From positions 6,721,043-6,785,042 of the forward strand of contig OY997655.1 in the NCBI GenBank assembly GCA_963921795.1: a DNA stretch of 64,000 nucleotides. The letters are read 5' to 3'. Under the pieces are notes generated by a model. The model did no database searches. It had not been told where the DNA came from and saw only the letters and a list, made by a program, of their open reading frames with translations. Source of the stretch: Nannobrachium achirus (Eukaryota > Chordata > Actinopteri > Myctophiformes > Myctophidae). Shown here in pieces: positions 46,565 through 60,100 of the stretch. Both the position numbers and the translations under genes were made by a program. Every line of letters begins with the position of its first letter. The stretch's first letter is position 1.

Positions 46565-48077
46565 GTATGTGTGTTTGGTTTGTTGTTGTACTGTACATTA
46601 TAACACGTTTACATTGTGTATGCGTGCTGTGAGCACGTGTTTGTAGTTGTTTATTGTATTGAGGCTGACATTAGCATGGTGTACAGTATTGTACACTTTT
46701 TGTCCAGAATATAAAATATTTATAAAAAATATATATATTTTTGTTACTAAACTGCGCCCCCTACAGATCAATAAAAATATATATTCCATTGATTTTATTA
46801 TTATTATTTTATTATTATTAATAATAATGTGCTACTGTTTGCCGATAGTTCAGATGTGTGGTCTGTCCCAAGAAAAATTTCCAATAAAGTTCAACATAAA
46901 CGTTGTTTATTCTTTGTTGCCAAGTCCTATAAGTTAGCTAATAAATGAAATGAACAGACATATCATCACCAGCCTCTCAATCACAAACACAGTCAAAGAA
47001 CCATGTGCCTCTCACATCAACAACAACTGTGTCTTGTTACAGAGCTAGTTAAATAGACAATTGGCGATAGGCAATTAGGGCGTGACCATACCCCAACTTC
47101 AGTGTCATCAATAAAGCAACATGGCTCTTAGACCCGCCCCCAATTGCTACTGGCGGTGGCGGGAGACATACAATTAAAAAAAAAACTAAAAATGACAAAG
47201 AGCCATAATACAAAAAACCTTGCAGGTGATTTAACTCGGGCATATTCAATTGCAATTTTCATAATTACAAAAAGGAACTCAAATTCTTTTATATGCAACT
47301 TCCCATAAAAGGCAGATTTTGTTCAGTTCTCCTGCAGTTGTTCAGAACACATGGGAAGAATGTCAAAGTAGCAGCCCTGTATCAAGCCACAAGATGATGT
47401 AATGCAAAAGTTATTTGGTTTTATATTGACTATGTCTAGAAATGTGCTATATGCCTACAAATATATTCATTATCATTCATTATCATTATTTTGGCAGTTA
47501 GGCATCTCTACAATTATCCCCAATTTCATCCTCTCTAATATGTAGGACACTGGGATGCGTTTGTTGCAGTGAAGTTGTATATGCGCCCAATGCACTTGTT
47601 GCAGATCTGGCTTAGGTGCCCTATGCACTCAGCCTGAATTTACATTTCGTTTCACTTCATCGCCAAAACAAAAAAATTAAAGGGGTGTGGCTAGCGATTC
47701 AGGGTCTGGAACTAGGCTACTATGCACATGCAGGCAACCAAATACACATTACACAGGCCCTTCTCCGATAGAAAGTTCTGATTTTCTTGGTCCCCTTTTT
47801 CCCCAGTTATGGACATCACTCCAATGCATGCCCGCCCCGATGTACAATACAAACAGGAGGCTGTAGAGATTGTCGTTGTGTAGAGGATAACTTTGTTCTG
47901 TAAAACGTATTGTGGTGTGGATGGAGAATTTGAGCCACGGACCACCATTTGACGAGATTTAGACCCAAAACTTAGAATATTTTGTTATAGTTCAAGGTTC
48001 CATTTGTACCCTCTAGTAGTCTAGGATTTCACTGTGTGACCACATGTTAGAGTAATGATGTTGTGTTTTCTCTGCAG
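46565..48077. other. Probable intron 1 of kelch-like copy B, no gene
   Basis: AT-rich runs at 46,720-46,830 then sequence shared with copy A around 15,950-16,330 and 16,985-17,220. No ORF of interest. Confidence 0.4.
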
Positions 48078-48169
48078 ACCAGACTCCAGCACACATCACC
48101 TCACCTCTCAGACCCTCTCCTCTCCACCTCACCTCACTCAGACCCACTCCTCTCCACCTCACCTCAGCC

Positions 48170-51100
48170 ATGGATGACAGCATGGATGCTGACGGCCAGA
48201 GAGAATCACCACAGGCTGCCGAGAGGATGACACGGGATGTGAGTGTGTGTTAACGTGTGCGTGTGATGGCATTTCTCACAGGTTTGGGTAAAACGTTGAT
48301 GCCTCCAGTCACTGCGGAAACACTTCTTTGGGAAATAATAACCTTATAACGCTGCACGATTTTATCATTTCTTCTGTAAATAATTAAGTCATTGTGCCAA
48401 AGTAATTGTAATTAATTGTTGTGTATTGTAAATTATATACACAAATGTGTGTATATTTCTTAGGTGTGTGTTAATCGTGTAATTATTTGCAAGATTAAAT
48501 TAGATAAGGGCTGCCAGGTGTAGTTCATAATACTGTGTAGGCTACTTTAGTTCAATGTTGTGTAAGTGTGTCTGCATCGTGAGCCTGGGGGGCGTGAACG
48601 ATTTACCCAAACCTGTGATAGATTCCTTCTCGCGTGCGTGCGTGTGTGCACGTGCGTGCGGGGACTGCCCATAAGTCCAAAATCTCATCAGTCCTACATC
48701 TCATTAGTCCGAATTTAGTTAGGGTTAGGTTTTAGGGTTAGGTTTAGGCATAGTTTTACTGAGGTTAGGGTTAGGTTTAGGTTTAGGCATAGTATTTTTC
48801 ACCAGGTTAACATCACCAGATTCTGACCAATGGGATGTAGGAACATGAGATTTCGGACCAATGCCATGGCACCGTGCGTGCATGCATGCATGTGTGTGCG
48901 TGCGTGCATGCATGTGTGTGCGCGTGTTAAAAAAACTATTGTGAGTAGCAATAGAGTAACACATGAAGCACAGCAACATTTGATCCTTCACGGACGAATA
49001 GTTTGTTGTTTTATTTGTCTGATCATAAATCTCACTCTGAATGTGGTTGCACTTTCAGGAGGACAGCAGCAGTGCACCTCGATCCTTGTTTATGTCTGTT
49101 TTCACTTACAAGACATTTTTAAATTGGTTACAAAGATTCAAAAAATGTGAAGGAGAATGTCTAAAACCCCTTCAGGGACTTGAGAAGTGGCATTCTCCGG
49201 GAATATGTGTACATACAAAATTACATCGGAGTAGAAGGTATCTATCCTTTACTAATAATATAATGACATTAATACACATGTCATATCCTCCCTGCAGACT
49301 GAGGTGTTTGTGGAGGCCAACCATCCCAGCCAGGTGTTGGAGGGTCTCAACAGACAGCGTCTCAACAACACCCTGTGTGATGTGACTCTGTGCTGTGAGG
49401 GACAGCAGTTCCCCTGCCATCGTTCTGTTCTGGCCTCCTTCAGCTCCTACTTTGAGGTAAACACATGAATTGCATTGTTATGGCGCTTTTCTAAGACCGT
49501 GGTTCTCAACCTTTTCAGGCCGTGACCCCCAAAATAATCATATTTCAACTGGGGACCCCCCACCCTGATGAGCACTAAGAGCTGAGAAACGACATTATGC
49601 ATAACACGGTTTTATTGTGAAAATAGCCGATCTACATGCTCACGTTGCGAGGCGTTGTGAGCATGTAGCATCGGCTATTTTCACAATCTCTGCCTCTATT
49701 ATTTGACAATTTGTTCAATGTTTAATTTGTTATTTTAGAGGCATTAAAAAGTCCTTAAATTGTCACTTTAGAAATGTGTAGATACCCTCTATACGCTTAA
49801 ACGTTATGTTGGTTTGTTTACTGATGAGTGAGAAAACAATGTTGCACATTAAGTTAATCATCTGGGGGACCCCCCAACATTATTTGGGGACCCCCCTGTG
49901 GTTCCCGACCCACAGGTTGAGAGCCTCTGTTCTAAGAGCTCAGAGCGCTTTACAGTGGTTCATTCATTCATTCATTGAGAGGTGAGGCGGCCAATGACCT
50001 CAATTCCCACATTCACACACCAATGGTGGCAACAGGCAAGGTATAACACCACTGGAGGCAACGTGAGGTTCAGTGTCTTGCCAAAGTTCACTTCGACGTG
50101 TGGACAGGAGGAAGAGCCGGGATTCGAACCGCCGACCCATGTATCATTGCTCTACCTCCTGAGCCACAGCCGCCCCAAATATACACACATTTATTGATCT
50201 GCTGTTTTTATGATACCAATATCTTCGTATAAAGCAAATGACATTTTCAATTCTGCCCCTTGGCTTTCACCTCAACCCAATATCCTAAACCAGGGGTGCC
50301 CAAAAGGTAGATCGTGATCTACCAGTAGATCACCAAGGGTGTGCAGGTAGACCACATGACAATGACTCTAAAATTTATATAATTAAAATATAAAAATAAT
50401 ATGTCAATATGACATCAAGAAGGGCCTGTCAGCTCCCTTCATGGCTTAAGCAGGCAAATCTCCAATGCAAAGCTTTGTTCAAGAGTCAGTAGCATAAGAA
50501 CCCCAAAACCCACCACTTCCATACAGAATGGGATGAAGACATTTCCCCCAGTATTTCCCATTTATTTCCCCCTTACAGTAAGTGTGTTTGTCTAAAATGT
50601 AACGCCAGTGCTGCTATTCCAAAGCCCCCCTCAGGCCCTCAGCTAAAACATTTTGGATGGATAGATCATGTTGAGCTAGTCATTTTAAAAGTAGATCTCA
50701 TGTCAAAAAAGTATGGGCACCCCTGCCCTAAACCATGAACACCCCAAGCTAGGGATGGGACGATATGAACATTTCATGTCATGATTATTGTAACCACAGA
50801 TATAAAAAGCTAGATACCTCCTCCGGTGTGGGGCGTTGGTCAAAGAGGACTGGCATGCCTCCCTATAACTCTGTGCAAGCCTCCGGAATTCTGAGGGACG
50901 CTTCCTTGTGTGTCACAGAATGGGAAGCTCGGTAGGCCAATCAGATGCAGGACTGGTAGGACTCTCTCTTTCCCATTGGAGGGGGCAGAGTGCCTTCCAC
51001 AGTTCCACAGTTACGCACTTCCGCCAGACGTCAGGGGCGGTTTTTATAAACTGGGGGCTCCCCACAAAGTTAGTAAAAGAGGCCCCCCCCCATGAGCGCG

Positions 51101-54100
51101 CGTGAAAAATAGATATGCGTGAAAAAAAACAGTATGCGTGCGTGCGAAGTGCAGGAATTAAAAATGCCACCCTCCAACTCAATACCTATTCTGAAAAAGT
51201 GATGATTTAGCATGACAAGACGATGAACTTGACAAGACAATGAAGAGCAGAGGCAGAGGAAGCCTATTTGTTGTCATTATGGTTGGTTTTAAATACCTAA
51301 CCACAATCATTTTGGATCTATTTGATTAATTTAAGAAGAGTACAGTAAGGTAGCCTATATAGAGTAGGCCTATATGTATATTTTTATACAGGACATATTT
51401 GATGCAGGACAATAATTATTTTAATAACAATAAGGGAATATCAGTGAATAATAATACTTTAAAATTATATTTTAATTATTAATTACTTAATTTAATTATT
51501 ATTTTTCAAAATTTTGATAAAATTAAAGCTGCAAGCAGCAATGACCGGGCCCTCGCAGCTCTACCCACGTCACAAGGGGCAACAGCCAATCAGAAGAGGG
51601 GACAGGACTAAGTTAAACCAATTAAGGTGAAGGACTCTTGATGAAGTCATATGACACCAGCCACAAGTCTGTACGACAAACGGTTCATGAGATATAGAGG
51701 CACTTCCTGTTTGGCGAAGGGCACTTCCTGTTTGACGAAGGAAGCGCCAATTAAGGTTAAGGACTCTTAATCAAGTCATATGACACCAGCCCCGAGTCTG
51801 TACGACAAACGGTTCATGAGATATAGAGGCACTTCCTGTTTGGTGAAGGGCACTTCCTGTTTGGCGAAGGAAGTTTGATCTCTGTGTGAAACCTATTGAC
51901 TCCAGTGAGCAGTTGGTCAATTCTTTAAACAATCATAACTTTTGACAGGAATGGGCTAGAGACTTACTTTTTTTTTCTAAATGCTCAGAATAATGAGCCC
52001 AGCAGGGGGCCCCCTCTGCCTTGGGGCTCTACGCAGTTGCGTAGTCTGCGTAGAGCAAATGCCCGCCCCTGCCGCCAGTCCTGTTTGACCAGTCGCGCCA
52101 ATGAACTGCAGCGGCGGAGGAGGTATCTAGCTTTTATATCTGTGCTTGTGACCAAAGAAGTTTCGTGATAATAGAAGTATGCCCAACTTCCCTTATCCTG
52201 GGGAGGAACATTTGCCAAAAAATAGCAGACCTACAAGCTCATAACAGGTCGCGTTGTGAGCTTGTAGATCGGCTATTTTTTGGCAAAGAGATTTGGTAGA
52301 GAGTGAAAAAAATACAGTATCATTCAAGAATCACTATTTCCAGATCTGTTTTTTATCAATTTTATCAATTAAATGGGTAGTTCGGCAAATAAAAGTTGAA
52401 TTGATCCCAGTGCTTGACTGAGGATAATTACACGATAAATTTAAAACTGCACAATACGATTATGATTTTTTATCACAAACGATAATGGCGATTATCGTCC
52501 CAACCCTGCTCCGAGCCCCAACCATTGACCTCTCCAACCTCCACAGGCCATGTTTACCTCTGGCATGAAGGAGTCTACAGATGACAGGGTGACCATGAGT
52601 GGAGTGGAAGCTCAGATGTTGGGACTGCTGGTGGACTTTGCCTACACTTACAGGGTGTCCATCTCCCCGGATAATGTGCAGGTAATGTATTATCATCAGG
52701 CATTGACAATAAAGCCCTTTGCACACAGGACAGTTGCATTTTTTTCGTTTGTTGCATGAATAAAACGCATTGGATTTGGTGTGCAAGGCTGTGCGGAATC
52801 GGCGCTGCGGATCCCAAAAGGAGTCATAAAAGGAGTGATGAGTTTTTTACCGCATGCGACAAGACGCACAAATCGAACTGGGTTCGATCGAGAAAAAAAC
52901 GCACGGCGGCAGCCACTCGTCGCACGGCTAATTCGGATCTGGTGTGCATGAGGTCGTAGAGAATCATTGTTTTCTTTTTAAAAAATGAAATTGTCCGTTT
53001 TATCCGTGCGGATAAACGCGCCTGTGTGCAAAGGGCTTAAGTCTTGCCCACCTGCCCCCGGCAGGTAAATAAAACTTTCGGGCAGGTGGAGTTTGCTTTC
53101 AGGTTGCTTGACTGGGAAAGTGCTCATATGAGAGGGGGGACGCAACCATTGATAAACACAACACAAGATACAGTATCTGTCTATATGTCTAAACACCTGA
53201 ACATGTCTTCTGGTCTGTTGAATGTAAAATAAGAGCAGTTCAGTTGTGCTGTTTTCACTGTTGCTACACTTAAACATATTAGTGTGTGAACTCAGTCATA
53301 TTCAATTCAATTGCTATGTAGGTATATGGATGCATTTTTAATTTGTTATCGCATAGCCCCAAAAAGTGTTACATTGAACCGTAATTCAAATTTTACCTAT
53401 CATTTTATAATGGACGATTTACTTTTTGGGCAAGTGACTATGAGTCCTTAGTGTCAACCCCTGATCATCATCCGGGAAATCTCACTCTTTCGAACGACCG
53501 TCATTTTGACAAAGGAGCGTCGGGAGGGTTAGCGGAGGTAAGGGTTGGGTTTGGGTGTCGAAAAGATGACACCTAGAATCAGCAAAGTGCTCCCATCATC
53601 ATCAAACATTATTCATTGTCTCCATGTTTGTCCTACAAAAAATAGCTGATCTACAAGCTCACAGCGTGGCTGCAAGCTCGTAGATCTCCTATTTTTGAAA
53701 GATATTTGCAAGTCTTTGAATTTATCTTTCAAATCTCTGCGTCTGGCAGTCCCTGGAACAACATATATTTGGATGGGGCCAAAGGCCAAAAACTGTACAT
53801 GTCATTTTGGGGGTCCTTGACTTAAAAGAGTTTGAGAACCACTAATTTAGAAAAAGGATTTAGAAGATAGCAGATCTACAAGCTGTGAGCTTGTATATCT
53901 GCACATATTTTTTATAGTTAAAGCATAAAATAATGGTTAAAATAATAATGCCTTGCGGCTCTAAATGAACACATGTTGTTCATGTGCTTCTGCTCCAGCC
54001 CCTGCTAGCAGCGTCAGACCTGTTGGATGTCAGCGCTGTGAGAGAGGCCTGCTCTGACTACATGGAGCGTCACATGGACGTCAACAACTGTGTGGAGATG

Positions 54101-54190
54101 TTCTGCTGTGCAGACGACCACTCCTGTGAAATGCTGGAGGAACAGAGCATGGAGTACATTCTGGAGCACTTCACTGAGGTCTACCAACAG
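48170..54190 (+). CDS. Kelch-like copy B: BTB domain and start of BACK (first four exons)
   Basis: Exons 48078-48238, 49298-49456, 52547-52681 and 53999-54190. Translation differs from copy A at only a few residues (Thr/Arg in MTRD, VTMSGVEA against VIMSGVEP), plus the extra MDDS start. Exon 4 protein is identical. Confidence 0.92.
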
Positions 54191-57100
54191 GTTAGTGACT
54201 GAGGGATCGTACACTAACCGTGTTTGTTGTTGTTGTTGTTTGTCTGTTGGCTTTTTCCTCCCATTACTTTACAGCAGGGGTCTTCAACAGGGGGTCCGTG
54301 ACCCCTAGGGGGCCTCAGAGATACTACAGGGGGGCCTCCAAACCTTTGTGTGATAGGATCATGTTTTTACATGAACCACTTGAACCCTAGCATCCCTATT
54401 CTGAGTGGAACATTACCCAAAAATAGCAGATCTACAAGCTTACAACGCCTCGCAACGCGAGGCGTTGTAAGCTTGTAGATCTGCTATTTTTGAAAACGAA
54501 GAGCAGACTAAAGTATTTGACGGTTCAAGTGGTTAAATGTCTGAAAATACACATTACTCCAACATGATGACAGTGCTGTCAAACAAGTCTAAGCTGTCTA
54601 AGAAATCTATGAACATTTTTAATCTGCAACACAATTTTATACAATATGTAGTGGGGGGTCCCTGCTTCATCTCTCTCAGCTAAGGGGTCCCTGCTTCATC
54701 TCTCTCTCAGCTAAGGGGTCCCTGCTTCATCTATCTCAGCTAAGGGGTCCCTGCTTCATCTCTCTCAGCTAAGGGGTCCCTGGCCTGAAAACGTTGAAGA
54801 CCCCTGCTTTACAGTTTACCTTTTAGTCATTTAGCAGATGTTTTTAATCCAAAGCGACTTACAATAAGCAGGTAATACATCAATATAATAAGCAAGATAA
54901 TATGTCAACAAAACAATAATAATAACATAGGTAGACCACACACCTAATCAGTATAAACTTCTAAAACATAAAAATGCTATCTAGCTTCATGTGTGGTCAT
55001 TGAGGGAAGGGGAGTGTTACAGTAGTGTTATGGGTTTAGATGGAGTCTGAAGAGGTGAGTCTTCAGGCCACGGTGGAAGCTATAGGGAGTGAGTCTGTAG
55101 TTCTAAGTGCGACAGGGAGTTTATTCCACAGTTTAGGGGTCAGGAGGGCACATTTTCGAGGACGAGTGGATTTTTGTCCTGGGGCTTTTAGCGAGGGTCT
55201 CAACAAAATAAGTTACTAAAATCTACTCTAATCTACTTTTCCCCCTACCAATAGGAAGAGTTCCTCTCTCTCTCTGTGGAAAGAGTGACACAGATTCTTG
55301 CCAGCGACCATCTCAATGTGCCCAAGGAGGACATGGTGTTTAAGGCAGCCATGTTGTGGTTGGAGAAGTGTCCTTCCCACAGGCAGCACTTTGAAAAGGT
55401 CAGTGCTTTCTTTCTTTTCCTTCAAAAGTGGGTGACGAGGCACCCTGGGGTGCCGCGACGGCAGGCCAGGGCTGCCGCGAGATCATTTGATAATATTTGG
55501 AATTTATTAGGACACTTGAAGAAATATTTAGTATCACAAAGTTATTTTCAGTCAGTTCTAACCAAAATGGCTATTATCTCAACGTTTTCCTCGCAACATA
55601 ATCACTGAAATATCGTCACTGTCAGGCAGAAACCTCTGTCGCACAAAACTAGTGAAAACAGCAGATCTACAAGCACACAACGCCTCGCATCGCGAGGCGT
55701 TGTGTGCTTGTAGATCTGCTGTTTTCACTAGTTTAGTACATTTTATAGATGATAAATACAAAACGAACGGTTTTGGACATACAAGGTTTCCACCCGACAA
55801 CGACGATATGCTATAAAGGTGCTGGGAGTGAAAATTATAATGTAGGGGTGCCTCGGATTTAAAAAAATATTCATGGGGTGCCCTGAGACAAAAAAGTTTG
55901 GGAACCCCTGCTATAGATACAGTAGGTATCCTACCAGGTATGTATGCTTGGCATCTAAACACAGTGCTTGCTGGTGATAAATGACGTTTTCCCCCCAAAG
56001 TTCCAGTTGGACTAGTAAATAACTTTTTTGTGTTCTTTAAGGTTCTGGAGCAGATCCGTCTGCCTCTCATCAGTCCCTCCTACCTCCACACTGTGGTCGA
56101 GCGTCTGGATGTGGTGAAAGATCACCAAGGCTGCCAGAGGTTCATTTCTGAGGCCAAGGGGGAGCAGCCTTACAGCAGCACAACAGGCCCACGCAGGACC
56201 ACAGGTACCCTGCTGAACACTTGCGTGCTTGTTTAAACTGATATACAACTGTGTTTTTAATGCTAATTGCATCATCATGATTTAATTATCTACATTTTAC
56301 AATTCACCCTTAACACAATGGTTGCCAGGTATATCACTAATTAATTCGGTAGCTTCTGCCAGGGTTTTTCAGTGTTTTTACGTGACTTTCGAGCCTCCAT
56401 GAACACAGCGATTCGTCTTTTCTCTCATCCGGTAAAGAAAAAATCATACTGCCATCCCTGCCATTCCATTTTCTCCCAATGGATTATGGGGATTTGAGTT
56501 TTAGTGTCAGTGCCGGGTGCTATGGAGCCACGGCTACGGTTTACAATCTACTATCTGACTGACTACTGCTCCTTCTCTCCTGCTTGTCGAAGTGTTCGTG
56601 ACGGTGGGAAGAGGGGCCGAGAAGGCGGCAGCGGGGAGATCGACCAATAAGAAGAAGAAGTTTCACAAAGTGGAGAGCTTCGATCCTCTCACCAGTCAGT
56701 GGACCACTCTGGGACGGCTGCCCCAGAAGGTAGAGGCGTACGCTGTGCTCATGTCAGGTGAGGATTAACCATCACCGTTAGGGCTGTCACAATTATTACA
56801 TAATCGTCTAATCGTGATTATTTGACATAATCGACATGATCCATGTCATAATCCACATCAACATGTCAAATAATCACGATTATTTTTCATAATCGTCATA
56901 ATCGTTTCCAGTCAAAAATAGTGGAAATAGCAGATCTACAAGCTCACAACGCGTCGCATCGCGACGCGTTGTGAGCTTGTAGATCGGCTATTTCCACTAT
57001 CAATGTTATTTTTTAAGTAGTAAGTTGTCAAATATGTCAGTAATGTCTTCGTGTATTTAGGTTGTGTGTCATATCTACCATGTACAACTTCAAAGCCTAA

Positions 57101-60100
57101 AAGCCAAACAGAAATGTAATTATCAACATCAAAAACACAATTAAATCGTTAATCGCCAATTAGTTGAGTGACAATTAATCGTCATGTAAAATGTCATATC
57201 GTGACAGCCCTAATTGCCGTCAATCAACTTGTAGTGGGTCCTACTCTGTTTGGACAATCTAAAGGACGACTTCACCATTTTTCAACCTATCCTCATATAA
57301 TTAGCCAGTAGCTATGCCCCTCCCAAAATGCTTTTGTCCAATGCTAGCTTAGAATAACTTCCTGCTTGCCAAGGCTTGCCTTGGCAACAGCCTTGGCAAG
57401 CTGCCGGTTGCTAAGCTAGCATTGGACAAAAGCTTTTTCGGGAGGGGCATAGCTACTGGCTAATTGGTCCTCACTAATGTTCATGATAAAATAGCAACCA
57501 AAAACAATCCTACTCGGTCTGGGTCTCATAGTCGGGCTGTGGGCAGTTCAGAAACCCATCTAAAAGTGACATCATCGACGGGGAATCCAAGCTAATAGAA
57601 AACTGGCAGGCTTTCTATTCCTGAGAAGTTGCAATGTTATAATGGTTGGGATGAAAGTGAAACGTAGGTAAACATGGGCACTGTACGGCATTTTTTAAAC
57701 TGGACACTGTATGGTATTGTCGTTGTTGGGACTTGTCTTGTGTGGCCTGCATGGTATGTGGGTCCACACTCTTGTTGGTCACTGTGACCATGTCTTTGTG
57801 TAATAAGGCTGAGAGTGCTCCTGGCACAAGCATTTCATTGTATGGATATGTGTGACAATAAAACTGAACCTGAACCGGAGGAAGCCATTGTTTTCATGAT
57901 AATAAAAATCTAAATATGTTTAAAAAAGAAAAGAAAAAAAAGTCTGCTTAATGATGATGTCACTGGTAGATGGGTTTCGGAACTGCCCAATTGATGCGTA
58001 ATCGAGTCAAAGCGCTGAAAGTCCAAGCGCTGAAAATCAATTGACTTGTGGAACAAAGCTTTGAGTAATATTCTAACTATGTGTGTCAGCCCTGCTATTG
58101 GTGAAATGGTATGAATTTCCTGGCTTGATAAGTGAACTTGAAGAAAGAGGAGCACTCATCAACGTGGGATTCAAGAATACGGGTGCACGTTTCAAGCAAC
58201 AACAAACCTTTATGAAACCAACTCTCACTTAGAAGATTATTCTTATTAACCTGTCAATGAACAAGAAAGAACAATCTTTTAAGTGAGTGCTGGTTTCCTC
58301 CTTCAAAAGGGTTCGTTGATAAGTGAACAACCACAATAAAATGGAGATGAATAAGATGGAAAATATATTATGTGTATTAAACCATTCAGGACGGGAACAT
58401 ATTTTAGTGTTGTACAGTGCATGTACAGTATGTTATGTTATGTTTTATTCATTTGACATGGACATCACAATCACATTGGACGAACCAAATGCATTGATAT
58501 ACGTAAGTGATTATAGCACAAGTGCTAATTCTCATCAGAAAGGCTCTTCTATTTTACAATAATCAAATCTAGCACCCAATCAAGTACAATAAACATTAAT
58601 ACTAATATAAACACAATCAAGTACAAAAACAATAATACTAATCTAAATCCCAGTCAGGTACAAACAATTATAATATGTGTTTACTAATAAGAACTAACAT
58701 ACCACAATATGACCCATCAGCTTGTGGGACATACAACATCATAAATAGCCATAATCAATCAATTCACAAAGCTGGTAAATAACAGAAACTATTCATGTGA
58801 ACACAGTTGATTTGATTTCAACCATAACTTGAGTCCTCTGTAAAAGACATTACCATCCTCTAGTTTTAAAACGGTAGGCAAGGAGTTCCAAAGGTCTACC
58901 CCCTTAACTGAGAAGGCAGACTGTCCAAATGAGTTACTGCAGGTGGGAACAATACAGTGACCATTTGTTGAAGCTCGTGTTGCACTACCAGAGCTTGGAC
59001 ATCTCTGTATCAGTCCAGAGAACATTGGTGAGACACGATTATGTAGACATTTAAAAACCAGTTTGATTGTACAGAAACTCACAAAATGTCTTCTTATAAT
59101 GCCTCAGTGGTGATATTTCATTGGTTTCTGATCCATGATTTTTATAGCTTGTTTGTATATTGATGTTAATGGTTTTAATGCAATTTGGGAAGCTTGTGAC
59201 CATGATGTGATGCAGTATGACAGATGTGAGAAAATCATAGCATGCATATCCAGCTGTGCAGTTTGACATGATAAATCCCTTCTTATGTGACGGCAATATA
59301 TTTATGTAGCAATATACTAGTTTTTGTAATTTTTGAATAATATTTGACTTTTTTCAGAAAACCTCAGGTCAGGCCTAAATAGTTTGGAATCTTTATTAAT
59401 GTAGGCCTAACAATCAAGGCATAACTCTTTGTTTTAATTCCACCATAGGCTCCGTTCTGTATTTGGCCGGAGGATATCGTGATGGTTCAGTCCACAACAA
59501 CAGTAAAGAGATGTGGCGTTACGATGTTCACCGTAACTCCTGGTCGGAGATGGCTCCCATGAACGTGGCACGACATAACTTCAGTAAGACTGTCAAAATG
59601 TGACCTTCAATTTAACCCATTTAGAACGGGTACACATTATTGTGTATCATTATTTTATGCTTTAACTACTGAAAAATAGCAGATATACAAGCTCACAGCG
59701 TGGCACCAAGTGCCACGCTGCGAGCTTGTATATCTGCTATTTTTGAAAAATCGTGAAAATTAGAATTTTGACCCGATTCTATAAGTATCTTTTGAACATC
59801 TGGACGATCGGGCACCTGGACACATAGAGTTATAATGCCTGGACATCTCGGAAATAAGGACATGTGGGCATTTGGACGAGTGGGCACGTAGACAAGTGGA
59901 CAATTGGGGTGGAGACATCTGAGCACCTGGGAATCTGGGCACCTAAATTAGGATTGCCCACATGTTCTTAGTGCCCAGATGTCCCACCATTTCCTGCATT
60001 TGAGTTGGGAACATATACTTTTTTTTTGGTGGGGAACATACAGTAGATCCTTTTTTGGGCTGAGCGGGGAACATAGAACCTTTTTGTGGGGAGGGGGGTG

